Source: JAMLHH01 sp037189845
GTDB lineage: Bacteria; Bacteroidota; Bacteroidia; Chitinophagales; JADIYW01
Direction of reading: 5' to 3'
DNA length: 64,000 nt
NCBI GenBank assembly: GCA_037189845.1
Contig: JBBCIS010000009.1
Location: forward strand, 149,941 to 213,940
Program-made: the position numbers and the translations under genes
Shown here: positions 26,637 to 36,206 of the stretch, piece after piece
Layout: each line of letters opens with the position of its first letter
Numbering within the stretch: the first letter of the stretch is position 1
The notes under the pieces: generated by a model
Database searches by the model: none
What the model saw: only the letters and a program-made list of their open reading frames with translations
What the model was told of the DNA's origin: nothing

Positions 26637-27729
26637 TTTCAGATTTTCGCCTGGTATATCTCAGGTAATTACCAGTCTCATAATTTTTCCATACATATTT
26701 ATTGGGGGATAAAATTATAGGCTGGTATTTTTGTGTTTTATAGTTTTCAAACTTCAGATAAAGTGCATTATCACTGATGTACCAATTTCCCTTTAGTACA
26801 GTCCCGTTGTTTTTTTTCAAGGTCAGCTCAGAAGAAAACTTCATATCGAGTGTTTCATCTTTCTCGGTTTTCCAGTTCCCAAAAAGATAATAGACATCCA
26901 GCTCAGTGAGCGTATCCGTTTCTGTTTCCTTAAAGTTCTCGTTGTAGCAGTTTTCCAGTGCTTTATTTTCAAATAGCTTCTTTGCAGCTGTATTCTGATT
27001 TTTATAAGCCTCATATGTCATTTCATACTGCAATGATTTTATATAACATTCAGTTACCTTCTCTACTGCGAAAGGAGATAATTTATCAGCATACCCATCA
27101 ACAAATTTCACCTCAATATCTTTCAATACCTCTTCTGACCATCCCGCATCTACAGTTCTTTGTTTGCATATAGCGACTACATCCAACACTACGTTTGTAC
27201 CGGTAAGATTTGCCTGGTTGAGAATTCCCAGGTATTGTTTCCCACTAATAAATCCCGGATCACAGACCTCAGACCAACCGGCATACATATTCAGCATGGA
27301 AGATTGTGTTTCATATTCAACTTTCGTAAAAGTTAATTGCTTATTAAACACCTCAATCTGGCTGGAATCATTTAAAATGTAAACACTTATCTTGTTTTTA
27401 TATTCAGTAGGAATTGCCGGTAATTTTATGGTTGAATATGCCGGATCATTAATTTTTTTCTCCAGCTCATCCTCCAGCGAAGTAGGTGAAGCATATTTGG
27501 TAAGCAGCTCCTTTTTTGTCACATTATAGAACCTGTAATACCATCTCACTGTATTGACCGGTAAATCCAATTCCAGAACTGTGGTATGACTACCGGTAAA
27601 AAATGTACTTCCTCTGCTGTCTAATGCAAAAATCTTATGGTTGACGATTGGTATCAACACCTCATTCTGAGCTTGTACGGATAGAATACTTACACAATAC
27701 AATACAAATATGAGGATATATCGCTTCAC
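26626..27729 (-). CDS. exported protein of unknown function, lipocalin-like C-terminus
   Basis: 367 residues with a clear signal peptide (MKRYILIFVLYCVSILSVQAQ). I do not recognise the main part. The last 80 or so residues (LFGNWKTEKDETLDMKFSSE...GNWYISDNALYLKFEN) follow the pattern of small lipocalin-like domains in Bacteroidota exported proteins. No T9SS sorting domain. It lies 4 bp downstream of the sigma-54 regulator gene on the same strand, so they may be co-transcribed. Periplasmic or outer-membrane facing. Confidence 0.7.
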   Translation of the reverse strand: MKRYILIFVLYCVSILSVQAQNEVLIPIVNHKIFALDSRGSTFFTGSHTTVLELDLPVNTVRWYYRFYNVTKKELLTKYASPTSLEDELEKKINDPAYSTIKLPAIPTEYKNKISVYILNDSSQIEVFNKQLTFTKVEYETQSSMLNMYAGWSEVCDPGFISGKQYLGILNQANLTGTNVVLDVVAICKQRTVDAGWSEEVLKDIEVKFVDGYADKLSPFAVEKVTECYIKSLQYEMTYEAYKNQNTAAKKLFENKALENCYNENFKETETDTLTELDVYYLFGNWKTEKDETLDMKFSSELTLKKNNGTVLKGNWYISDNALYLKFENYKTQKYQPIILSPNKYVWKNYETGNYLRYTRRKSETKP

Positions 27730-27733
27730 TCTT

Positions 27734-29092
27734 TTATCTTTTCATCAAACCATAGGTCGTCATAAGCTCATTTAGCTGGTCTTTGCTAATTTGTAATCTT
27801 TCGGCTGTTTTCGCTACCTGCCAGTGGTCTTTTTCCAGAAAATTTTCAATAAACATTCTTTGCATATAGTCGGAAAACTGTGCCAGACTATTGAATTTAT
27901 TGAAATCCACACCAGCTGTTACTACTCCGAATGAATTGACATATTCTTTGACATCAGCAGCTGTGATGGATTTTCCTGACATGATAATCAGCCTTTCTAC
28001 AATATTTCTCAGCTCCCGTATGTTACCTGTCCAGTTTCTGGATTTTAGTAATTCCAAAGCAGTTTCATCTATTTCTTTCTCAGGAATCGCATATTCATTA
28101 CAGATATCTTTCAGAAAATACTTAGCAATCAGGGAAATATCTTCTTTACGATCATTCAGCGAAGGCACTTTTATTTCTATCACCGAAAGTCTGTGATACA
28201 AATCCATTCTGAACCTGCCCTCTTCTATTTCTTTATGTAAATCTTTATTGGTAGCGGCCAAAATTCTAACATTCACTTTGACATCTTTTTCACCACCCAC
28301 TTTTGTAATTGTATTTTCCTGCAGTGCTCTCAATACCTTTGCCTGGGCACTCAGACTCATATCTCCTATCTCATCCAGGAATAAGGTACCACCTTCTGCC
28401 TGCTCGAATTTACCCACACGGGTTTTTACAGCTGATGTAAAGGCCCCCTTTTCATGACCAAACAGCTCACTTTCTATTAGTTCTGCAGGAATAGCGGCAC
28501 AATTCACTTCTATCAAGGGTCCATTTGCTCTGTTACTTTTTTCATGGATCCATCTTGCAACCAATTCCTTGCCTGATCCATTATCTCCGGTAATCAAGAC
28601 TCTCGCTTCTGTCGGAGCTACTTTATCGATCATCTCCTTGATACGCATCATAGGAGCAGATTCTCCTATCATTTCTTTGGTTTTGGAACCGGAAATTTTC
28701 TTGCGCAATGTTTTCGTTTCCGTCACCAGAGATGTTTTCTCCATTGCATTTCTCACTGTAATGAGAATACGATTCAAATCCGGCGGTTTAGGTACATAAT
28801 CATATGCCCCTTTCTTTACCGCTTCTACTGCTGTTTCTATATTCCCATGCCCTGATAAAACGACTACAGGAATATCTTTGCCTCCTTCACGCATACCATC
28901 CAGCACTTCCATGCCATCTTTCTTCGGCATTTTGATGTCGAGAAGCACGACATCATAATCATTAGCTAAAATTTTAGACAAACCGATTTCACCATCTTCT
29001 GCTTCATCTACTTCAAATTTCTCAAATTCAAAAATATCTCTGAGCACTCTACGATTTGGTCTTTCATCATCTACTAATAATATACGAGGCAT
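27734..29092 (-). CDS. sigma-54-dependent response regulator (NtrC family)
   Basis: A 452-residue transcription activator. Receiver domain with phospho-acceptor Asp52 (VVLLDIKMPKKDG); AAA+ domain with Walker A GDNGSGKE (169-176) and FLDEIGDMS Walker B; C-terminal Fis-type helix-turn-helix (WQVAKTAERLQISKDQLNELM). The sigma-54 contact loop reads GAFTSA (216-221) instead of GAFTGA, a variant I believe is common in Bacteroidota orthologues. No histidine kinase gene is adjacent. Targets unknown. Confidence 0.9.
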   Translation of the reverse strand: MPRILLVDDERPNRRVLRDIFEFEKFEVDEAEDGEIGLSKILANDYDVVLLDIKMPKKDGMEVLDGMREGGKDIPVVVLSGHGNIETAVEAVKKGAYDYVPKPPDLNRILITVRNAMEKTSLVTETKTLRKKISGSKTKEMIGESAPMMRIKEMIDKVAPTEARVLITGDNGSGKELVARWIHEKSNRANGPLIEVNCAAIPAELIESELFGHEKGAFTSAVKTRVGKFEQAEGGTLFLDEIGDMSLSAQAKVLRALQENTITKVGGEKDVKVNVRILAATNKDLHKEIEEGRFRMDLYHRLSVIEIKVPSLNDRKEDISLIAKYFLKDICNEYAIPEKEIDETALELLKSRNWTGNIRELRNIVERLIIMSGKSITAADVKEYVNSFGVVTAGVDFNKFNSLAQFSDYMQRMFIENFLEKDHWQVAKTAERLQISKDQLNELMTTYGLMKR

Positions 29093-29305
29093 AATAATCT
29101 TTCTGTTTACTTATGTCAAATGTACCAAAAATAGTACTGTCGTCATAATATGTAAAAATGATGTCAAAAGAGATGGATGAGAATAAGCAATAGACAAGCA
29201 TCCTAATATGCAAACAGACAAACGGAGAATGAGCAAATTGAGTGAATCAGTAAATGGGGTTCAACAGTATTATCATAACAATTGGACTAACTGTCTCCCT
29301 AACTC

Positions 29306-30097
29306 CTACAAGCCAAACAGCTTCATTGCATTTTGAGTAGTCTTTTCCTGTACGATTTCGACCGCGCAATTATATACTTCTGCCATTTTCTGACCTATCA
29401 GTGGAATGTAAGAGCTTTCATTCCTTTTACCTCTGTATGGAACAGGTGGCAGATATGGGGCATCTGTTTCCAGCATGATTTTGTCCAAAGGAATTTCTTT
29501 GATAATATCCGGTAGTGTAGATTTTTTATACGTCAAAGGCCCACCGATTCCCAGGTAGAAATTGTCCAGCTCTGCAATTTGCTGTGCTTCTGCTAATGTT
29601 CCGCTGAAACAGTGAAAAACACCTTTCAGATTTTCATCATAATACTCTTTGATAATATCTATCGTATCCTGAACAGATTCTCTGGTATGCAGAATAATGG
29701 GTAGGTTCAAATCTTTAGCCCACTGAATCTGAATTTTCAAAGCTTCTTTCTGTTCTTCTTTGAAAGTCAGATCCCAATAATAATCCAGTCCTGTCTCTCC
29801 TATTGCATAAATCTTTTTATCCTTGAACATTTCCGGCTGATATGCCCAGGATTTCATTTCTGATAATACTTGCTGATAGTTTTCTTTCACATCACATGGG
29901 TGTAAACCAACAGTCGGAAGACAAATGTGAGAATATTTATCGGACAGATTTTTCACGCTGTCCAAGGTTTCAATATCCACATTCGGCAATACTATCTTTT
30001 GGACATTTTGAGCAAGGCACCTGTCTATTACTTCCTGTATATCCTCTTCAAACTGCGGTTGATATATATGTGCATGTGAGTCTATCCAGAAATTCAT
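29306..30097 (-). CDS. TatD family hydrolase/DNase
   Basis: A metal-dependent nuclease of the amidohydrolase fold, about 263 residues. Metal ligands lie in DSHAHIY (His8, His10), IGETGLDYYW, LHTRES, HCFSGT and LETDAPYLPP. The family acts as 3'-5' exonuclease or in DNA/RNA repair. The frame begins at 30124, but the ATG at 30097 (MNFWIDSHAH) gives the standard start. Stands alone. Confidence 0.9.
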   Translation of the reverse strand: MNFWIDSHAHIYQPQFEEDIQEVIDRCLAQNVQKIVLPNVDIETLDSVKNLSDKYSHICLPTVGLHPCDVKENYQQVLSEMKSWAYQPEMFKDKKIYAIGETGLDYYWDLTFKEEQKEALKIQIQWAKDLNLPIILHTRESVQDTIDIIKEYYDENLKGVFHCFSGTLAEAQQIAELDNFYLGIGGPLTYKKSTLPDIIKEIPLDKIMLETDAPYLPPVPYRGKRNESSYIPLIGQKMAEVYNCAVEIVQEKTTQNAMKLFGL

Positions 30098-30248
30098 GTG
30101 TAATGCTTTAAAACTATCCTGCAAAAATAAGGCTTTGAAACGGAGTTTTTAAACTTAAACCTTGCTGCGAGGTCTTATCACGTATCAATAATATTCTATA
30201 ATGAAAGATATAGCATGATATGATGATTAAAATAATCTTTCTTACTAA

Positions 30249-30644
30249 TTAAACAGCATTGCTACTTATTTTGCTTTGAATAGCATCTATCCATAGTGTA
30301 CGGTCAAAATACACTTCATTCCGAACAATCTTCCAATTGGAAATTTCGACAATATCCAATCCATATATGACTATTGATTGATTTCCAACAGGAATTTTAG
30401 CTTTCCATTTCAACGTACATCCTTTTTCTGTAGGGATAATTTCATCTGCTGTCCATATCCAATCGGGATTTTTTGCTAACAATTTCGAAAAATAAGTATG
30501 CAGACTCTCCTTTCGAGAAATACCCATCGGTGTTGCAGGGTCAGAATAAAAAGTATGATCAGCATAATACCTTAACAATTCATTGGGGTTGTTTCCTGTC
30601 CAGGATTTTAACCATTCATTTATGAAAGCCTTTAGTTCCATCAT
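30249..30644 (-). CDS. NTF2/SnoaL-like protein
   Basis: 131 residues resembling the SnoaL-like NTF2 fold: helix-rich N-terminus (FINEWLKSWTGNNPNELLRYYADHTFYSDP) then curved beta-sheet strands ending VRNEVYFDRTLWIDAI. No catalytic residues can be assigned and the substrate is unknown. Stands alone. Confidence 0.75.
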   Translation of the reverse strand: MMELKAFINEWLKSWTGNNPNELLRYYADHTFYSDPATPMGISRKESLHTYFSKLLAKNPDWIWTADEIIPTEKGCTLKWKAKIPVGNQSIVIYGLDIVEISNWKIVRNEVYFDRTLWIDAIQSKISSNAV

Positions 30645-30894
30645 CGTATTTAATATTCAGGAAATCTTTAATTCTATTTAGCCAAACATAATTTGTATCA
30701 AAAGGTTTCGCGAGTATAAAGATTAAGGAAGCAACAGACAGACTAAAACTAAAATAACTTCACAAACTCCAAGTCTTTTGTTTACATATTGCTATCCAAC
30801 TTTCAGAAATGGAGATATTCTATTACTGAGCAAAAAGATTTTGCAGGGAGGTCTTCTTGTTCAAAATATTTTATCGTACAAGTATTCAAATCTA

Positions 30895-33210
30895 TCATTC
30901 ACTTGTATTTTGGTAATCTTTATCAAGAACAAATGTTAAGGTGATTTTTTGATCTGCTTTTATAGAAAACTCCTGGCCAAAGACCGGAAATTCTTTAATA
31001 TGAACTTTATAATCATCTTTAACCTTATATTTAATCTGTAATCTTGGTAAAGGGAAATATAATCCTGAATAGTTCTCAATTAGTTCCAGACTATTCATCT
31101 TAAGATCAACAATTCCTTTAGGTATACTGTCGAATATTACCTCAACGATATTACGATCTTCTAGTTTATAATTTCGCTCGGGTGTAATATAATCTGTTAA
31201 AAACTGGTATGCATAATCAGGCCTATGTAGATAAAACATTTCAAATTGTTGGAATTTTATTATCTGCTCATCTAATGTAATCCCTCCGTTTGGACCGCCT
31301 CCCCATGCCAGATGATACTCCTGATAATTAGGTAATACCTCTTTTTTTAAATTTTCAATTATTGGCAAAGTCCTATCTGGATGTAAAGCTGTGTTTAGTA
31401 AATCCTGATAAACCAATCCCAACCTATCCATAGCAAATTGAGACTTCTTAAATGAACTCAGAATGATTCTAATTATATTTTTGGAGTATACTGAATTTTC
31501 AGTCGAAAAAATCCTCTCCCAATTCGATTCTTCCCACGACGCATTACCAAATCCATCAAAATCTAGCATAATTGGAAATAACAACTGCTTCGAAGTAATA
31601 CCCAAATCATTGTTATTATTAATTACATCCACTAGATTTCCAAAATGTATTAGCGAAATGTAGCTACTCCATAAATCAATATTTAATAAAGAATCAATTG
31701 GTGATTCATTCAATAGTAGTTTTGATAAGTTAGATTTTAATTTCTCACCTTTACCCTTTTTCAATTGTCCATAAAGATAAAATCTCTCCTCTATTGAATC
31801 TTTAAGGATAATCATTGCATCTTCATTAGCCATCGTATTGGGCAGAAAAAGTATCGTATCTACCGGTAGTTGAAGAAATTTAGCTGTTTCTTCAGAAATA
31901 TCGAAATAAACACCTTCCTCTCCATTTTTAATTCCCTTATAAAGAGTATCCAATCCAAAAATAAATGACATAGGTCTCATTATTTCTATTTCTGATTTTC
32001 GTTCTCCTAATATTTTTTTATAGAATCTTTTTCCCGGCTTTTCCTGTGGGAATCCAAAAGACCAGTATGATCCATTTAAATACCAGGTAGCTACTGAATT
32101 TCTCACTCCACCAAGCAACTTCAGACTTGGATAATTCAATACGTTCAAAGCGATTTCATGTCCTGAAAATGAATCAAACTGGCCTGTTCCTCCAACCCTT
32201 ATCTTTATTCTGTCAATTTTTTCACTATCGGCACCATATATATTAGATAAAATATACTTATTGTTTTCCTTCTTGGTTTTAAATAATACACCATGATTGG
32301 GTAAGGCGCTACTTGAACCAGCAGCTTTTCTCCAATCTACTTTTCCTGAAAACTCAATCACACCATCTGGATTCATTATATGAAGAAATGCACTTCTATC
32401 TAATTTCTGAAATTGAGGAGTTCTCAATACATCTGAGACATCATATAAATCAGCAGTTACAAAAAAAATATGATGTTGATGTGGAATTTCACCAAAGCCT
32501 ATTATATAGACAGAATCTCTATTCACTCGTCCTCTGTTATCTACTGTCCTGACTCTTACAGTATTAACCTTTCGTAAATCACCCCTCTTCTGATGATAGT
32601 CTGAAGGATAAAGAGAGTTATTAGCCTCAGGCTCACCTTCAATATCCCAATAGTCGCCTATTTTATATCCAATACCAGTATCCCACTGAACTTGCCAACC
32701 ATCACCGCTATCAACAACATAAGGATTACCTGAATACATTGTTTGAGGCTGTATTCCTTTTTCGATTATCCTCAATTCATTATTCGTCACCTCATAAGCA
32801 TCGAATATGTCTCCTTCCGGAGAATTCTCTCTTACGACTAATCTGATTAAAAATTTATCAGCACTTGTATTCTTTCCTTTAACAGAAACTGCATTTAATC
32901 CGGTACCTTTAAATGTAATTTTGACGGATCCACTGCTTTGATTTAAATGTACATTCTCCCATGTATTTTCAGTAAAACTTCTCTCTTTCAGCCATATACC
33001 ACCTAAATATTTCTGAAAATCAGCCTCCGAAAATTTATTCACTGAATACTGAAGCTCTTCTTCCTCTCCGACAACCCATAATACTTCAAAAAAAAGCGAA
33101 TCAATGTCAGAATAGTATCCAGAAGAGTGACTAACCTGTGCAGATAGTGAAAAAGTAAAACCCAAAAGTGTCTTAAATAAACAGAGAAGGAGTAGATTAC
33201 GCAAAAACAT
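30895..33210 (-). CDS. large exported protein of unknown function
   Basis: 771 residues with an N-terminal signal peptide (FLRNLLLLCLFKTLLGFTFSLSAQ). I do not recognise the family. The body is rich in charged and aromatic residues with predicted beta segments in the first 350 residues and more helical segments (about 400-700). No repeats, no lipobox, no clear T9SS sorting domain. The gene is more AT-rich than its neighbours and stands alone. Confidence 0.65.
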   Translation of the reverse strand: MFLRNLLLLCLFKTLLGFTFSLSAQVSHSSGYYSDIDSLFFEVLWVVGEEEELQYSVNKFSEADFQKYLGGIWLKERSFTENTWENVHLNQSSGSVKITFKGTGLNAVSVKGKNTSADKFLIRLVVRENSPEGDIFDAYEVTNNELRIIEKGIQPQTMYSGNPYVVDSGDGWQVQWDTGIGYKIGDYWDIEGEPEANNSLYPSDYHQKRGDLRKVNTVRVRTVDNRGRVNRDSVYIIGFGEIPHQHHIFFVTADLYDVSDVLRTPQFQKLDRSAFLHIMNPDGVIEFSGKVDWRKAAGSSSALPNHGVLFKTKKENNKYILSNIYGADSEKIDRIKIRVGGTGQFDSFSGHEIALNVLNYPSLKLLGGVRNSVATWYLNGSYWSFGFPQEKPGKRFYKKILGERKSEIEIMRPMSFIFGLDTLYKGIKNGEEGVYFDISEETAKFLQLPVDTILFLPNTMANEDAMIILKDSIEERFYLYGQLKKGKGEKLKSNLSKLLLNESPIDSLLNIDLWSSYISLIHFGNLVDVINNNNDLGITSKQLLFPIMLDFDGFGNASWEESNWERIFSTENSVYSKNIIRIILSSFKKSQFAMDRLGLVYQDLLNTALHPDRTLPIIENLKKEVLPNYQEYHLAWGGGPNGGITLDEQIIKFQQFEMFYLHRPDYAYQFLTDYITPERNYKLEDRNIVEVIFDSIPKGIVDLKMNSLELIENYSGLYFPLPRLQIKYKVKDDYKVHIKEFPVFGQEFSIKADQKITLTFVLDKDYQNTSE

Positions 33211-33395
33211 TCACAAAAATATTTACTAAAAAACAAACATAGAAGAATAAATTACCTTATTGTAAAGGTAAAAACTTAATTATCAACATGTCTGTACTTA
33301 TGACATCTAAAAATAAAATTTATACAAATATTAAATAAATCAATATTATGACTCTCTTTAACTAAAAAAACTGATCTAATAATCAATCATTAACA

Positions 33396-34004
33396 TCATA
33401 ATGTCACAAAATCCAACCCTTTTGTTTTCATATTTGCTATCCATTCTTTCAGAAAAGGAGCATATTTTACAAAACAATCAGGTCTGTCGTGCAATACAAT
33501 AATTTCGCCGCCCTTGACCTGATACATCCTGTTTTTTAATAAAATTTCATCTACTTTCTCATCAAAATCTCCGGGCATAAAATTAAACTGGCAGCACTGC
33601 ATGTCAGGATATTTTCCATGAATAGCTTTCCATTGCCGATGTGTAATTTTTCCATAAGGAGGTCTGAACAATGATGTTTTAACCTGCTCATAACCTGCAT
33701 CAAAATCTTTCAGATATGTTTCCAACGATACATTCCAACCGTTCAGATGATTGAATGAATGATGACCGATTGTATGATCTTTTTCTATAATTTCTGTAAT
33801 TAACCGAGGATTTCCAACCACCTTTTTCCCCAGCAAAAAATGTGTTGCCGGGCAATCTGCTTCTGACAGGATTTGCAATAATGCAGGTGTGCTTTCCGGA
33901 TACGGGCCATCATCAAATGTCAAAGCTATCTGATGTGGCTCCACTTCCCAGCGATATTCGGGAAATAAGCCTGTGATAACTTTGGGAATTCTAACGAGGT
34001 ACAT
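33396..34004 (-). CDS. polysaccharide deacetylase family protein
   Basis: 202 residues with the NodB homology fold. Visible motifs are LTFDDGPYPESTP (metal and catalytic Asp), HTIGHHSFNHL (two metal His), LFRPPYGKI, and a late VLHDRPD His. These enzymes remove N-acetyl groups from sugar polymers or peptidoglycan-like substrates. There is no clear signal peptide, so the cellular site is uncertain. The start MYLVRIPKVI is close to the domain start. Confidence 0.88.
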   Translation of the reverse strand: MYLVRIPKVITGLFPEYRWEVEPHQIALTFDDGPYPESTPALLQILSEADCPATHFLLGKKVVGNPRLITEIIEKDHTIGHHSFNHLNGWNVSLETYLKDFDAGYEQVKTSLFRPPYGKITHRQWKAIHGKYPDMQCCQFNFMPGDFDEKVDEILLKNRMYQVKGGEIIVLHDRPDCFVKYAPFLKEWIANMKTKGLDFVTL

Positions 34005-34068
34005 TTTCTTCGTATTGAGTAATTAGTATTGGGTATTGCGACGGGAAACAATCTTTTGTCCATGCCCA

Positions 34069-34082
34069 TCCACCACGGTGGA
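34069..34082. repeat. short palindrome TCCACC-AC-GGTGGA
   Basis: Perfect 6-bp arms around AC. Same pattern as the palindrome at 1109-1126, with A/T in place of G/C at one pair. Confidence 0.45.
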
Positions 34083-34293
34083 CAGGCAGTCTGCAGGCCA
34101 CCGTTTTTGACGATATATATTGCTTTAGCAAAAATTCATACTTGACTCCGAGCAACCTCTGCCACCCCATAAATCGTTTCTTGTACTTTATTAATCATAT
34201 TCTTGCTTATTGCCTATATTGCTAATTTACTCATCACGATATCTTAACACCAATCTATATGTCAATAAACATACAAAATAATTTGAGAAGACC

Positions 34294-34301
34294 TACCTTT
34301 G
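34294..34301 (+). promoter_or_regulatory. candidate -7 element for gltX
   Basis: TACCTTTG matches TAnnTTTG, 22 bp before the start codon. No -33 TTG at 19-nt spacing. Confidence 0.5.
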
Positions 34302-34323
34302 TAGCCTTTGAAAGAAAACGATT

Positions 34324-35841
34324 ATGAGCAGACCTGTTAGAGTAAGATTTGCACCGAGTCCCACAGGACCTTTACACTTAGGTGGAGTGAGGACTGCACT
34401 TTACAATTATCTTTTTGCACGGAAAAGTGGCGGAAAATTCATCTTAAGAATTGAAGACACTGACCAGACAAGATTTGTACCGGGAGCAGAAGAATACATC
34501 ATGGAATCTCTCAGATGGGCAGGTATGGACTTAGACGAAGGTATCATCGAAGGTGGTGAATTCGGTCCGTACAGACAAAGCGACAGGAAGCATCTTTATA
34601 AAAAATACGTTGACCAGCTTTTAGAGTCCGGCCACGCTTATTATGCTTTTGATACTCCTGAAGAGTTGGAAGAAATGCGTGAAAGATTAAAATCTCAGGG
34701 CGTACCCAATCCTGCATACAATCATGTGACGCGTCAGTATATGAAAAATTCTCTTTCATTACCTGCTGACGAAGTACAAAAGAGATTGGATGAGGGTCAG
34801 GCTTATGTAGTGCGTATCAAGGTACCGAGAAACGAAGAAATCCGTTTTCACGACATCATCCGTGGCTGGGTAATTTTCAATTCCAGTCAGATAGATGATA
34901 AAGTGATTTTTAAGGGTGACGGTATGCCTACTTATCACATGGCGAATATCGTGGATGACTATCTGATGCAGATTACCCATGTGATTCGTGGCGAAGAATG
35001 GCTGCCTTCCACACCTATCCACGTATTGTTGTACAAGTTTTTAGGATGGGAAGAGGTCATGCCTGAGTTTGCACACCTTCCACTGATTCTTAAACCGGAT
35101 GGGAACGGTAAGCTTAGTAAAAGAGACGGTGACAGATTGGGTTTCCCGGTTTTCCCGCTCAACTGGACAAATCCTGAAACCGGCGAACAATCTTTAGGAT
35201 TCCGCGAAAGAGGTTTCTTGCCTGAAGCTTTCACTAATATGCTGGCATTCCTTGGATGGAATCCGGGCGGGACTCAGGAATTATTCAAAAAGGATGAGCT
35301 GATAGATGCTTTCTCTTTGGAGAGAGTGAGCAAATCAGGTGCTAAATTCGATTTTGAAAAAGCTAAATGGTTTAATCAGCAATATATCAAAGAAACTTCT
35401 GTAGAAGATTTATTAGAAGCGCTTCGTTCTGATTTTGCTGCAGCCGGTATTGAGAAAGATGATGAGTTTTTGAAAAAATATATCAGCCTGTTTATTGACC
35501 GGGTGACTTTTGTAAAAGAATTTACAGCAGCAGGCTACTACATCTTTGAAAAACCAAGAGCTTATGACGAAGCACAGTTCAACAAGCGCTGGTCAAAAGA
35601 AGGTATTCCTGCAGCGTTTGATGAAATCCGGACTCAATTGACATCTGTTACAGACTGGTCGGCTGTGAATATCGAAGCTGCCATTAAGGAAGTGATGCAT
35701 GACAAAGGTTTCAAACCGGGTGAAATCATGCCTGTATTCAGAATGATGATCAGTGGTGAAGCGGGCGGACCTCCGCTTTTTGACCTGGCTGAAATGATAG
35801 GTAAAGAGGAAGTACTGCAAAGAATGGCAGATAGTATATAG
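34324..35841 (+). CDS. gltX: glutamate--tRNA ligase
   Basis: A class I aminoacyl-tRNA synthetase charging tRNA-Glu. 505 residues, usual length. The HIGH-type motif is PSPTGPLHLGG (residues 11-21, HLGG), with IEDTDQTRFV following. The KMSKS-type motif is KLSKR from Lys263. The start MSRPVRVRFAPSPTG is canonical. A terminator follows at 35924. Confidence 0.96.
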   Translation: MSRPVRVRFAPSPTGPLHLGGVRTALYNYLFARKSGGKFILRIEDTDQTRFVPGAEEYIMESLRWAGMDLDEGIIEGGEFGPYRQSDRKHLYKKYVDQLLESGHAYYAFDTPEELEEMRERLKSQGVPNPAYNHVTRQYMKNSLSLPADEVQKRLDEGQAYVVRIKVPRNEEIRFHDIIRGWVIFNSSQIDDKVIFKGDGMPTYHMANIVDDYLMQITHVIRGEEWLPSTPIHVLLYKFLGWEEVMPEFAHLPLILKPDGNGKLSKRDGDRLGFPVFPLNWTNPETGEQSLGFRERGFLPEAFTNMLAFLGWNPGGTQELFKKDELIDAFSLERVSKSGAKFDFEKAKWFNQQYIKETSVEDLLEALRSDFAAAGIEKDDEFLKKYISLFIDRVTFVKEFTAAGYYIFEKPRAYDEAQFNKRWSKEGIPAAFDEIRTQLTSVTDWSAVNIEAAIKEVMHDKGFKPGEIMPVFRMMISGEAGGPPLFDLAEMIGKEEVLQRMADSI

Positions 35842-36206
35842 ACCGCAAACGACGGACCGCAGACAACCGTTTTAGGTTTATTGAATCGAAGACGGAATTC
35901 GAATACTATCAAATCAAGATATAGCCGGGCAATTTTGTCCGGCTTTTTTTATAGAAAATTGCCACAAAGATTCTAAGGCACGAAGAAATGTTGTAATTAT
36001 ACTTACCCGACAACCTTGAAATTTAGTGCGCGTATACCGCAGTCAGGATAGAGTGGAATATCACCCGCCTCATTTCGTCTCCGCTCAATGGCCGAGGCGG
36101 GAAGATGGAACGATAGCCTGTCAACTGCCCAAAATATTATATGCTGAATAGTAAAAAATATTCATACTTGTGATTACATTTAGCTCAGCAGAATATCAAT
36201 TATTAT
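35842..36206. other. intergenic repeat-like region after gltX
   Basis: About 365 bp without a gene. It includes gaccgcaaacgacggaccgc-type words, the gltX terminator and GC-richer repeat-like DNA around 36050-36120. Confidence 0.5.
35924..35950 (+). terminator. gltX terminator
   Basis: Stem GCCGGGCAA/TTGTCCGGC (one G-T pair) followed by seven T, about 80 bp after the stop. Confidence 0.8.

Larger units (their letters stand above)
34005..34323. other. intergenic region upstream of gltX
   Basis: About 320 bp without a gene. It contains gtattgag-type repeat words, the palindromic element at 34069-34082 and, at its right end, the gltX -7 element. Confidence 0.5.
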
